Positions 17,013 to 25,001 of a DNA stretch of 64,000 nt are shown one piece after another. The stretch covers positions 1,240,001 to 1,304,000 of the forward strand of contig NZ_CP196351.1 of assembly GCF_051668705.1 (NCBI RefSeq), given 5' to 3'. Source of the stretch: Alterisphingorhabdus sp051668705. GTDB lineage: Bacteria > Pseudomonadota > Alphaproteobacteria > Sphingomonadales > Sphingomonadaceae. A program made the position numbers and the translations under genes. How positions within the stretch are numbered: position 1 is the first letter of the stretch; every line of letters begins with the position of its first letter. The notes under the pieces are model-generated. The model was not told the DNA's origin. It worked only from the letters and a program-made list of their open reading frames with translations, and made no database searches.

Positions 17013-17303
17013 CTATTGGGGAAGTTTCTGCAATGTGAATGCTAACAGGCTGCCATAATTTTCAAAGGTTTCGCCATCGACATCTTCATCATCTATAATG
17101 ATATCAAACCTGTCTTCTATCTCTGTCAGCAACCCTGCTACGGCCATGGAATCAAGTTCGGGTAATGCGCCAAATAATTCCGTATCTGCGTCAAAATCAT
17201 CCACCTGTGATTGCGATAGGCCCAGAACATCACGCAGTATAGAACGCAATATGGTGTCGCTCTTTGCGGAGCTATCCGCGCTACTTTGTGCCATCCCTGC
17301 CAT
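17013..17303 (-). CDS. Acyl carrier protein, exosortase A system-associated
   Basis: A 96-residue acidic helical protein. The phosphopantetheine attachment serine lies in LPELDSMAVAGLL, a DSM variant of the usual DSL, followed by an acidic run (IIIDDEDVDGETF) as in carrier proteins. The partner ligase diverges nearby (18515) and could load it. I chose the ATG at 17303 because GGACGG stands 7 bases before it; ATGs at 17318 and 17294 are alternatives. It sits between the acetyltransferase and hydrolase 2 genes. It is clearly not the fatty-acid synthesis AcpP, which is shorter and carries DSLD. Confidence 0.85.
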   Translation of the reverse strand: MAGMAQSSADSSAKSDTILRSILRDVLGLSQSQVDDFDADTELFGALPELDSMAVAGLLTEIEDRFDIIIDDEDVDGETFENYGSLLAFTLQKLPQ

Positions 17304-17381
17304 ATACAAACCGTCCATATGTATCGCCGGGGTTGCTAAAGCGGTTCACCGGCTGGATTATCTTGATAGAATAGTGGATCT

Positions 17382-18437
17382 CTAGTCGTTCAGGCTTTTT
17401 TCGACAAGGCCAGAAATAAAGCGCTTGGTTCCGTGCCATGCAAGATCAGGCCATGCAAATGGTGAGTGCGGCCAATAATAAACCTGCCTATACCGAGGGC
17501 GTGCTGTTTCCATCCAATCGGCCTTATAACCGTCATCGCCTGTTCCGAAGTCGATTAACCGGGCCTTATCATTGTCAATAATATGCTGAAACAGGGCTGC
17601 GCTTAATATTGTCCCGGCCGAGCTTTTCTTTTCATCTTCGTCATAGGCCAATTTGTGTATCAGCGCGATGCCGTGATCGACAGTCCATAGCTGAGCAGCA
17701 ATGGCGCGCCCGTCTTTATAGGCCAGCCCCAATCGCAGGGCATTTGCTGCCCCTTCATTCACTGCCAGCTCGTGCAGAAAGTCGAAACTGGCTTCATCTG
17801 GTTTCCAACTGCGCCGATAGACATCGCGATAATCGCGCCAATTTTCTTTTGTGATCTGGGTGTCGATTCGGGTGGTAATGCCATGGCTGCGGGCCTTGCG
17901 CCTTACCGTAGAGCGCATTTGCCCCGGGCGCGTACGCCAATAATCATCAAAGCTGCGGCCATTGACATGCAGGATATGATTCACATCGCATTGTTCATGC
18001 CGCACTTGCCAACCAGTGAGGCGAAAGGCCCTGCGCATCAGTGTTGCTTCACCATTTTCATCAGGAACATCATGCAGTGCAATCTTATGTCCGTTACTGG
18101 CTGCTATCGTCGCAAGTTCGCGCAACAATGCCAATTTTGTGATTTCATCATAGTCACCGCCAAAAGCCGGGCCAGATACAAAGCTGTAAAAATTGGACAA
18201 TGCGCTGTGTCGGCCGGGCAGTTTTTCATTTACCAGAAAGAGCCAGACATGCGCTTTGCTGTCGATGGCTTCTACATAATAGACCTTGATAGCACGATCA
18301 TTCAGGCAGTGACGGTGAAGGCTTTCCAGCCAGCTATACCGAAAGAACAGGTTGGTCTGGCGCTGGCGCGACAATTTTGCACCGGCGAACTGTGCAACCG
18401 ATTCAAAATTATCGAAACTTTCACCAAAAACGTGCAT
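17382..18437 (-). CDS. GNAT/FemAB-like acetyltransferase (CelD-type) of the exosortase cluster
   Basis: A 351-residue protein of the BioF2/CelD-like acyltransferase fold (two GNAT-like halves). The second half carries RPGQMRSTVRRKAR and then AAQLWTVDHGIALIHKLAYDE, with LIDFGTGDDGYKADW near the end, all typical of this family. It could transfer an acyl or aminoacyl group, perhaps from the adjacent acyl carrier protein. The frame continues to an ATG at 18473, but that codon lies inside the inverted repeat at 18457-18473. The ATG at 18437 therefore seems the better start, although neither has a good ribosome-binding site. It is the first gene of the minus-strand operon, divergent from the acyl-CoA ligase. 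Confidence 0.78.
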   Translation of the reverse strand: MHVFGESFDNFESVAQFAGAKLSRQRQTNLFFRYSWLESLHRHCLNDRAIKVYYVEAIDSKAHVWLFLVNEKLPGRHSALSNFYSFVSGPAFGGDYDEITKLALLRELATIAASNGHKIALHDVPDENGEATLMRRAFRLTGWQVRHEQCDVNHILHVNGRSFDDYWRTRPGQMRSTVRRKARSHGITTRIDTQITKENWRDYRDVYRRSWKPDEASFDFLHELAVNEGAANALRLGLAYKDGRAIAAQLWTVDHGIALIHKLAYDEDEKKSSAGTILSAALFQHIIDNDKARLIDFGTGDDGYKADWMETARPRYRQVYYWPHSPFAWPDLAWHGTKRFISGLVEKSLND

Positions 18438-18456
18438 ATCAATAAGGACCAATATT

Positions 18457-18473
18457 ATGCATGATATGTGCAT
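18457..18473. promoter_or_regulatory. Candidate operator: 17-bp inverted repeat in the divergent promoter
   Basis: ATGCA-TGATATG-TGCAT: two perfect 5-base inverted arms separated by 7 bases. It lies between the acetyltransferase and acyl-CoA ligase genes. The same layout recurs at 21618-21634 (15 of 17 bases equal) ahead of the exopolysaccharide operon. The binding protein is unknown and no regulator gene is adjacent. Confidence 0.45.
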
Positions 18474-18514
18474 AGCCGGTTGCTGATGCGCGAGAAAGGC
18501 CGTTAATAATTGTC

Positions 18515-20110
18515 ATGGAAGATGCACAATCCAAACCATCTGCGCCAAAGCCATCTGGCCCGCAAGAATTGGTGGCTATGGAAACACCTGTATCGAAAAC
18601 CATAGATCATCTGGCCTTTTGCGGAAGGGAGTATAGCGAAGCGCTTGTCCTGCGAGGCGCTGTTCTTAGCTATGATATGTTAAATCTCCGTATCGCGGCT
18701 CTCGCACAATGGTTGATGTCGCATGGTTTGGTCAAAGGTGACCGGGTTGCGACATGGCTGAACAAGACAGATATAGCCTGTTTGATGCCACTGGCCGCGG
18801 CACGAGCGGGGTTGGTGCATGTTCCGGTCAACCCACAGCTAAAAGCTCTACAGGTGAAGCACATTCTTTCTGACAGCGGCACAAAGCTGCTCATCGCTAA
18901 TAAAGCGCGGCTGAGCTTGCTGGATAATATAGGCGTGGAAGCATTGCAGTTGGTGGAAGACACAGCACTGGCAACATTGCCGGAAGCTGAGGCGCAGTGG
19001 CGTTCCGGTTCCGATCATGATCCTGATGAATTGGCAGCAATATTATACACCAGCGGTTCAACAGGTCTGCCAAAAGGCGTTATGCTGAGCCATGCAAATA
19101 TGTGGTTGGGTGCGGTAAGCGTCGCGCAATATTTGCAGATGCAAGCTGACGATAGGACGCTTTGCGTATTGCCGTTGAGTTTTGATTATGGTCAGAATCA
19201 GCTGCTCTCAACCTGGTACGCCGGCGGCGCGTGCTACCCAATAGACTATTTAACGCCGCGCGATGTTTTGAAAGCGTTGACCAAATATCGGATTACGACA
19301 TTGGCTGCTGTGCCGCCTCTATGGGTGCAGCTTGTAGAGCAGGATTGGCCAGAAGGTGCGACACAATCTTTGCGCCGTCTCACTAATAGTGGCGGGGCAT
19401 TGACGACTGGTTTAATCAAAGCGTTGCAGGAAAAATCTCCCGATAGCGATATTTTCCCCATGTATGGTCTGACCGAGGCCTTCCGCTCAACCTATTTGCC
19501 GCCTCATATGGTCAATGACCATCCAACTTCTATGGGCAAAGCTATTCCCTTTGCCGAGATCATGCTGGTCGACGAAAAAGGGCAATTGATTGAAGGTGAG
19601 GGTGAAGGAGAATTGGTGCATGCAGGGCCGTTAGTGTCTCTCGGCTATTGGCAGGATCAAGAACGTACCAAGAAGCGTTTTAAACCTGCTCCTCAAGGCT
19701 CTGTCTATGGCGGTATAGCTGTATATTCGGGTGATATTGTCAGACGCGATGCGGCGGGTCTGTTATATTTTGTCGGGCGCAATGATGCGATGATAAAGTC
19801 GTCAGGCAACAGAATTAGCCCCAGCGAAGTGGAAGAGGCGGCTCTGTCGTCCAATATGGTCAGCGAAGCGGTAGCCATGGGGCGGCCTGATGCGCGGCTT
19901 GGGGAGTCAATTCTATTGATAACACGCGCAGCAGATGGCTCACTTGAAGACAATGATGCGCAGCAATGGAAAGATAATCTTACCAAATATATGAAAACGG
20001 TCATTGCTGGCTATATGGTGCCTCAAGAGATAATCTTGCTTCCATCTTTACCGCGCAATGCCAATGGCAAGATTGATCGCAGCTTGCTGGCAAAGGAATA
20101 TAGTCAATGA
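18515..20110 (+). CDS. Acyl-CoA ligase (AMP-forming), exosortase A system-associated
   Basis: A 531-residue adenylate-forming enzyme that activates a carboxylic acid with ATP and hands it to CoA or a carrier protein. The phosphate-binding loop YTSGSTGLPKG starts near residue 178. FPMYGLTEAF, YSGDIVRRD, GRNDAMIKSSGNRISP and the C-terminal catalytic lysine in NANGKIDRS are all present. It matches the TIGR03098-type ligase that accompanies exosortase A. It is coupled by a 4-base overlap to the decarboxylase gene and diverges from the acyl carrier protein operon, its likely partner. The purine-rich GAAAGG is far from the start, so translation initiation may be weak. Confidence 0.92.
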   Translation: MEDAQSKPSAPKPSGPQELVAMETPVSKTIDHLAFCGREYSEALVLRGAVLSYDMLNLRIAALAQWLMSHGLVKGDRVATWLNKTDIACLMPLAAARAGLVHVPVNPQLKALQVKHILSDSGTKLLIANKARLSLLDNIGVEALQLVEDTALATLPEAEAQWRSGSDHDPDELAAILYTSGSTGLPKGVMLSHANMWLGAVSVAQYLQMQADDRTLCVLPLSFDYGQNQLLSTWYAGGACYPIDYLTPRDVLKALTKYRITTLAAVPPLWVQLVEQDWPEGATQSLRRLTNSGGALTTGLIKALQEKSPDSDIFPMYGLTEAFRSTYLPPHMVNDHPTSMGKAIPFAEIMLVDEKGQLIEGEGEGELVHAGPLVSLGYWQDQERTKKRFKPAPQGSVYGGIAVYSGDIVRRDAAGLLYFVGRNDAMIKSSGNRISPSEVEEAALSSNMVSEAVAMGRPDARLGESILLITRAADGSLEDNDAQQWKDNLTKYMKTVIAGYMVPQEIILLPSLPRNANGKIDRSLLAKEYSQ

Positions 20111-21390
20111 GTGGCAACGCGAATGTGCCTGCAGAGAAGCAGATCAAACCCAAAGCTTTTGGACCTGTGCCAAAGGGCTTTCCGTTGATCGATGGAAAAA
20201 TCCATATAGCAGGCAGGGCAGTTGAAGATTGGATTGGCGAGATAGGCCAAACCCCTGCCTTTTTATACGATGCCGCACTTTTGGACCAGAGAGTCAACGA
20301 TTTGCGCGCCGCCATGCCGGAGCGACTGGCTATCCATTATGCCATGAAGGCTAACCCTTTTGCGCCCTTTTTGCGGCATATGATTGGCCTTTGTGACGGT
20401 ATTGATTTGGCCTCTGGCGGCGAACTTGAAACGGCGTTGGATAATGGTGCGCAGCCACAGCATATGAGTTTTGCAGGCCCGGCAAAGACAGATGCTGAGC
20501 TAAAACTGGCGATCAAAAAAGGGGTTACAATCAATCTGGAGTCAGAGGGAGAGGCAGAGCGTTGTCTCGCAATTGGTCACTCCCTTGGCACAAAGCCGCG
20601 TCTTGCAGTCAGGGTAAACCCTGATTTTGATTTGCGCGGTTCTGGTATGCGCATGGGCGGCGGCGCAAAGGCATTTGGGGTCGATCAGGAGCGTGTGCCT
20701 GTCCTTGTTCGCCATATCATAGCCGCTGGTGCGCATTGGCGTGGTTTTCATATTTATGCTGGTTCACAATCGCTGGATAGCGACGCATTGGCGGAAACGC
20801 AGGCCAATACGATAGCTTTGGCGGCGCAATTGACCAATGCCATTGGCGTTGCGCCAGAGCATATCAATCTTGGTGGCGGTTTTGGCATCCCTTATTTTGC
20901 CAAAGATAAACCAGTCGACCTCAATATCATAGGAGAGGAGCTGAAACGGCAATTTTCCAATCTTCCTGTCATTTTGAAGGACTGCAAATTTGCCATTGAG
21001 CTGGGCCGCTATCTGGCTGGCGAAGCTGGAATATATGTCACGCGGGTCATTGATAAAAAAATTAGCCATGGTGAGATATTCCTCGCATGTGATGGTGGGT
21101 TGCATCATCAGTTGGCAGCCAGCGGTAATTTCGGGACTGTCGTGCGCCGTAATTACCCGGTTGCAATGGCAAGCCAGCGTGATGGCGCCGAAGAAATCGT
21201 CAATATTGTTGGCTGTCTTTGCACCCCGCTTGATCGTCTGGGAGACCGCGTCTTACTGAGTCGGGCTGAAGTCGGAGATTTGGTCATAATCTTCTGTGCA
21301 GGCGCTTATGGTGCCAATGCAAGCCCGGTAAATTTCCTTGGGCATGGGCCTGCGATAGAGATTTTACTTAACGATAAAAACGATCAGTAA
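20107..21390 (+). CDS. PLP-dependent decarboxylase, exosortase A system-associated
   Basis: A 427-residue fold-type III enzyme related to diaminopimelate and ornithine decarboxylases (TIGR03099-type). The PLP lysine is K81 in HYAMKANPF. Glycine-rich phosphate binding is seen in LGGGFGIPYF, and the dimer-contributed cysteine region reads VGCLCTPLDRL. AGAYGANASPVNFLGH closes the active-site part. Its product is presumably an amine derived from an amino acid, possibly while attached to the product of the adjacent ligase, but the substrate is not known for this family. Start overlaps the ligase stop (ATGA). Confidence 0.9.
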   Translation: MSGNANVPAEKQIKPKAFGPVPKGFPLIDGKIHIAGRAVEDWIGEIGQTPAFLYDAALLDQRVNDLRAAMPERLAIHYAMKANPFAPFLRHMIGLCDGIDLASGGELETALDNGAQPQHMSFAGPAKTDAELKLAIKKGVTINLESEGEAERCLAIGHSLGTKPRLAVRVNPDFDLRGSGMRMGGGAKAFGVDQERVPVLVRHIIAAGAHWRGFHIYAGSQSLDSDALAETQANTIALAAQLTNAIGVAPEHINLGGGFGIPYFAKDKPVDLNIIGEELKRQFSNLPVILKDCKFAIELGRYLAGEAGIYVTRVIDKKISHGEIFLACDGGLHHQLAASGNFGTVVRRNYPVAMASQRDGAEEIVNIVGCLCTPLDRLGDRVLLSRAEVGDLVIIFCAGAYGANASPVNFLGHGPAIEILLNDKNDQ

Positions 21391-21687
21391 TCGCTCTTCT
21401 GGCGCTTAATTGCCCTTTTAGAGGCATTTCATTAACTATATTCGCCCTAGAAAAGCCTAAGTTTTGGCATAGAGTCAGGCACTTAACGGGCATGGATAAC
21501 TGATTGTTAATACCGTAATAAGTGTGCGGTTCAAATTGGGACAGCCAATGGTTACTGACGTTTAACGGGCCAATCCTAACGCTCTGTTCACCCTTTTCAT
21601 ATTATAGACATTCTCGGTTGCATAATATGTGCATGGACCATCTCTAAATGGATTCTCCATCACACATGCAAATACGGGACGAATTTT
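21391..21687. other. Leader/promoter region of the exopolysaccharide operon
   Basis: These 297 bases hold no gene. The first third is AT-rich with a weak hairpin (TGCC...GGCA near 21409-21424) but no clear terminator. An inverted repeat at 21618-21634 and AT-rich blocks (CATATTATAG, CATAATATG) lie 50-90 bases before the first gene. I cannot assign -35/-10 boxes with ideal spacing. Confidence 0.45.
21618..21634. promoter_or_regulatory. Candidate operator: second copy of the 17-bp inverted repeat
   Basis: TTGCA-TAATATG-TGCAT, 54 bases before the polysaccharide export gene. It differs from the copy at 18457-18473 at only two of 17 positions. The placement fits a binding site overlapping or adjoining the promoter of the operon. 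Confidence 0.45.
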
Positions 21688-22329
21688 ATGCGAAGTAACA
21701 GTTTTCTATTCCGTCTTACCCTGCCGCTTAGTGCGGCGGCGTTGACCTCTGCTTGCGCTGGCGTCGGTTCCTTACCGCCACCACCACAAATTTCGACGAC
21801 TGCGCCGGTAAGCGATGAATATATTATCGGGCCTTATACTGGCCTGTCTATTTTCGTCTGGCGCAATCCGGAATTGAGTTCGGAAGTTACCGTACGACCT
21901 GATGGCCGGATCAGCACGCCATTGATCACCGATCTGGTGGTCGCAGGCAAAACCCCGACAATGGTTGCGCAGGATATTCGTGTACAATTATCGCAATTTA
22001 TTAAAGATCCAATCGTGTCAGTGTCCGTGACAGACTTTCAAGAAGGCGGCGTTAGCTCCCAATCTGTTAGAATTGTTGGCGCTATTGAGCGACCTGCTTC
22101 GCTTCCTTTCCGCGCTGATCTGACACTTCTTGATGCTATTATTGCAGTGGGCGGATTATCTGAGTTCGCAGCAGGGAACCGAGCACGATTGCAAAGAGTT
22201 GATCGTCAGACGGGACGTCCGGTGGAATATAGGCTGCGTTTAAGTGATTTGATCAAGCGCGGGGATACGAGCGCAAATGTGCGTTTGTTACCCGGTGACG
22301 TGATCATTATTCCGCAGAGTAGTTTTTAA
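21688..22329 (+). CDS. XrtA-associated polysaccharide export lipoprotein (Wza/EpsD family)
   Basis: A 213-residue outer-membrane lipoprotein. The signal ends in a lipobox with Cys23 (LTSAC), then a Poly_export domain starting at DEYIIGPYTGLSIFVWRNPELS, followed by one SLBB-type beta-grasp segment (VRIVGAIERPASLPF). It should form the periplasmic/outer-membrane part of the polysaccharide secretion channel together with the Wzz-like protein downstream. It is shorter than E. coli Wza (about 380 residues) because it lacks extra SLBB repeats, as is normal for the PEP-CTERM-associated form. First gene of the operon. Confidence 0.92.
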   Translation: MRSNSFLFRLTLPLSAAALTSACAGVGSLPPPPQISTTAPVSDEYIIGPYTGLSIFVWRNPELSSEVTVRPDGRISTPLITDLVVAGKTPTMVAQDIRVQLSQFIKDPIVSVSVTDFQEGGVSSQSVRIVGAIERPASLPFRADLTLLDAIIAVGGLSEFAAGNRARLQRVDRQTGRPVEYRLRLSDLIKRGDTSANVRLLPGDVIIIPQSSF

Positions 22330-22401
22330 GTGGCTGCTCTGGCTGATTGACGAGAGATATTGCTGGCTCCGGCATATTTGGAGCGCATTAAAGGGTGATT
22401 G

Positions 22402-23940
22402 ATGAACGGTTTATACGATGAATTCAGGATTGCAGTGCACAGCGTTTGGCAACGACGCTGGATTGCACTGGCTATTGCCTGGGTGATTTGCTTGGTGGGT
22501 TGGCTTGCCGTTGCAATGATTCCTAATTCCTATGAATCCAGTGCGCGTATATTGGTGCAGATGAATACCATCTTGCCCAATCAGAACCAATTGGATGCGC
22601 AAGAGCGGCAGCGCGAGATTGAGCAGGTTCAACAATCTCTGACATCGGCTGTAAACCTTGAAAAAGTCGTGCGTTCGACCGATTTGGGGCAAAATGTTGC
22701 CACTCCGCGAGAGATGCAGGGCAAGGTCAATGCGTTGCGCGGTAACATCAATGTTGTCGCACAGGATGAAGGCTTTTTCGAAATATCGGCCAGATCATCT
22801 GACTCCAACATGACCGATGGCGAAAATGCCAAAATTGCGCGTGATATTGTACAAAAGCTCATCGATATCTTTGTTGAAGAAAATCTTGCCGGCGGCAGAG
22901 GTGAAACCCGTAAAACACTGAAATTCCTTGATGATCAGCTGTCCTCTCGCCAGATTGAGCTTGAAGAAGCCGAAGCAAGGCGCGTTGCTTTTGAGACACA
23001 AAATCTGGGCCTGTTGCCTGGATCTGGCTCAATTGGTCAGCGGCTATCAAAAACCAATGATGATCTGCGTAGGATAAATGCAGAATTGTCATCCGCCCAA
23101 GCATCGCTCAATGCATTAAATTCACAATTGGGCTCGACATCACCCACCATTAGTACGCCAAGCTTTAACGGTAGTGGCGGCGGTGCACGTGGGCAACTGG
23201 CTCAGGCCCAGCAGCGACTGTCTGTTCTGCGTGCACGCGGCTTAACCGATCAGCACCCTGATATTGTTTCTGCACAAAGAGAGGTCGCAGATTTGCGAAC
23301 CCGTGCGGCGAACGAGCCTTCGGGCAGCACCACAATAACACAACCCAATCCGGCTTATTCATCTTTGCAAAGTTTACAAGCCGATCGTCAGGCAAATGTT
23401 GCTGCATTGTTGCAACAAAAAGCTGTGCTGGAAGCTGATATTGCCAGCCTTCGGGATAAACAAGCAACGGAACCCGGCTTGGCTGCTGAACAGTCTCAAC
23501 TGAACCGCGACTATGAAGTTTTGAAAAACCAATATGACGAACTGTTGGAACAGCGCGAGGCGCTGCGCTTGCGGGGGCAGGTGCAAACAGAAACTGATGC
23601 ATTGCGCTTTAGCGTTACAGATCCGCCAAGTGCGCCGACGTCACCAGTTGATCCTAATCGCCCGCTTTTGCTGGCAATGGTTCTGGCAGCTGGTGTTGGC
23701 GGTGGCATTGCAGCGGCTTTCGCATTGGCCCAAATCAAAGCTAGCTATGCAACGGCAGAACGCCTTGCAAAGGCGGCGGGTTTGCCTGTTCTCGGCTCAA
23801 TTTCCCACACACTTACTAATGCCCAGCGAGAGCTGCGTAAACGTCGCATGCGGTGGTTTTATGGAAGTGCTGTTGGATTATTGGTGTTGTTCGGAATCTT
23901 GCAAGCGCTCGAGGTCGTCGAACGTGGTTCAGTGGTGTGA
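22402..23940 (+). CDS. XrtA-associated chain-length determinant (Wzz/GNVR family)
   Basis: A 512-residue inner-membrane protein of the polysaccharide co-polymerase type. A first membrane helix (about 18-40) is followed by the Wzz domain and a long periplasmic coiled-coil part (about 165-400, with repeated QL, AE and LR heptads). The proline-rich segment PPSAPTSPVDPNRP, a second helix and a further C-terminal helix near 485-505 close the protein. It controls polymer length and links the kinase to the export channel. The ATG at 22402, preceded by AAGGGTG, is preferred over the TTG just before it. Confidence 0.92.
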   Translation: MNGLYDEFRIAVHSVWQRRWIALAIAWVICLVGWLAVAMIPNSYESSARILVQMNTILPNQNQLDAQERQREIEQVQQSLTSAVNLEKVVRSTDLGQNVATPREMQGKVNALRGNINVVAQDEGFFEISARSSDSNMTDGENAKIARDIVQKLIDIFVEENLAGGRGETRKTLKFLDDQLSSRQIELEEAEARRVAFETQNLGLLPGSGSIGQRLSKTNDDLRRINAELSSAQASLNALNSQLGSTSPTISTPSFNGSGGGARGQLAQAQQRLSVLRARGLTDQHPDIVSAQREVADLRTRAANEPSGSTTITQPNPAYSSLQSLQADRQANVAALLQQKAVLEADIASLRDKQATEPGLAAEQSQLNRDYEVLKNQYDELLEQREALRLRGQVQTETDALRFSVTDPPSAPTSPVDPNRPLLLAMVLAAGVGGGIAAAFALAQIKASYATAERLAKAAGLPVLGSISHTLTNAQRELRKRRMRWFYGSAVGLLVLFGILQALEVVERGSVV

Positions 23941-23951
23941 AGGGTAAGAAG

Positions 23952-25001
23952 ATGACAGAATATAGACCCTTGGGTGGTACCGGTAAGGACGGCCGATCAC
24001 TGCTGGAAAAAGCAGCTGATCGCTACGACCTATCCAATATCAGCAATCTTTCTCAAACTATTGATAAAGAAGCGCTTCCTATTGAATCGCAGAAGGTGGT
24101 TGAGCCGCAAGAGGCTGTAGTGACACCGAATTTGAGCATGTTGCAGAATATTGCCGATGTAGCGATAGAAGCTGATCAACAAGCGGTTGAAAACGCCAAT
24201 CGAAGCGCAGAGCCGACTGAAACTCAACAGACCACAAAAGCTAAGCATAGGCGACCAACGAGTCAGCCGGTTCAGGAAATCGACCGCGATGCCCTGAGAG
24301 ATGCAAACTTCATTGTTCCTGATGGACCCGTCACAGGTCTTTCGGAGGAATTTCGCATTGTAAAGCGGCAATTGCTTTCACATGTGTCATCCAGCCGTAA
24401 AGGCGACTTTGACAGTTTGGCAAACAGGATATTAATTTGCTCCGCACAATCGGGTGAAGGTAAGACTTTTTGCGCTATTAACCTTGCTCTCTCAATAGCA
24501 GCAGAACAAGATTATAATGTGTTGCTTATCGATGCTGACATCGCAAAACCAGGGGCAAGCTCTATCTTTGGTTTGCGTCGTCAAGCAGGATTGATGGATG
24601 CGCTCAGCAATGATCAATATGATATGGCTGATCTTATCGTACCGACGGATATTCCAGGTTTTTCGATTTTGCCGGCAGGTAACAGAACCAATTTGGATAC
24701 AGAGTTTCTAGCCTCTGCGCGTACCGGAGAAGTGCTTGATCAATTGGCAGACGAAGATCCACGGCGGATTATGATTTTTGATTCCCCGCCAGCACTTGCT
24801 GCCTCACCAGCTTCTGAACTGGCATCCCATGTTGGTCAGGCATTGATGATCGTGCGTGCAGACAAAACCAGCGAGACAGCATTGCGCGATGCGCTGAGCC
24901 TAGTCGCGCGCTGTGACAAGATTCAATTAATGCTCAATGGAGTGAAATTCTCGGCAACCGGACGCAGTTTCGGTTCCTATTACGGCTATGGAGAAGAATA
25001 A
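23952..25001 (+). CDS. XrtA-associated tyrosine autokinase (BY-kinase)
   Basis: A 349-residue cytosolic kinase that works with the Wzz-like partner to regulate export. After about 150 flexible residues come Walker A SAQSGEGKT (from residue 164), Walker A' LLIDADIAKP and Walker B IMIFDSPPA. The C-terminus GSYYGYGEE supplies the clustered tyrosines that are autophosphorylated. The N-terminal half lacks membrane helices, so membrane coupling depends on the separate Wzz-like protein. AAGGGTAAGAAG precedes the chosen ATG; a GTG-started frame upstream would overlap the preceding gene by 88 bases and is rejected. Confidence 0.92.
   Translation: MTEYRPLGGTGKDGRSLLEKAADRYDLSNISNLSQTIDKEALPIESQKVVEPQEAVVTPNLSMLQNIADVAIEADQQAVENANRSAEPTETQQTTKAKHRRPTSQPVQEIDRDALRDANFIVPDGPVTGLSEEFRIVKRQLLSHVSSSRKGDFDSLANRILICSAQSGEGKTFCAINLALSIAAEQDYNVLLIDADIAKPGASSIFGLRRQAGLMDALSNDQYDMADLIVPTDIPGFSILPAGNRTNLDTEFLASARTGEVLDQLADEDPRRIMIFDSPPALAASPASELASHVGQALMIVRADKTSETALRDALSLVARCDKIQLMLNGVKFSATGRSFGSYYGYGEE

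Noticed and set aside
17772..18464. 230-codon plus-strand frame opposite the acetyltransferase
   Set aside because: Antisense to a gene with clear family motifs; low-complexity translation with no recognisable fold.
23853..23951. GTG-started extension of the tyrosine kinase
   Set aside because: Overlaps the Wzz-like gene in another frame; the ATG at 23952 has a good ribosome-binding site and the family N-terminus.
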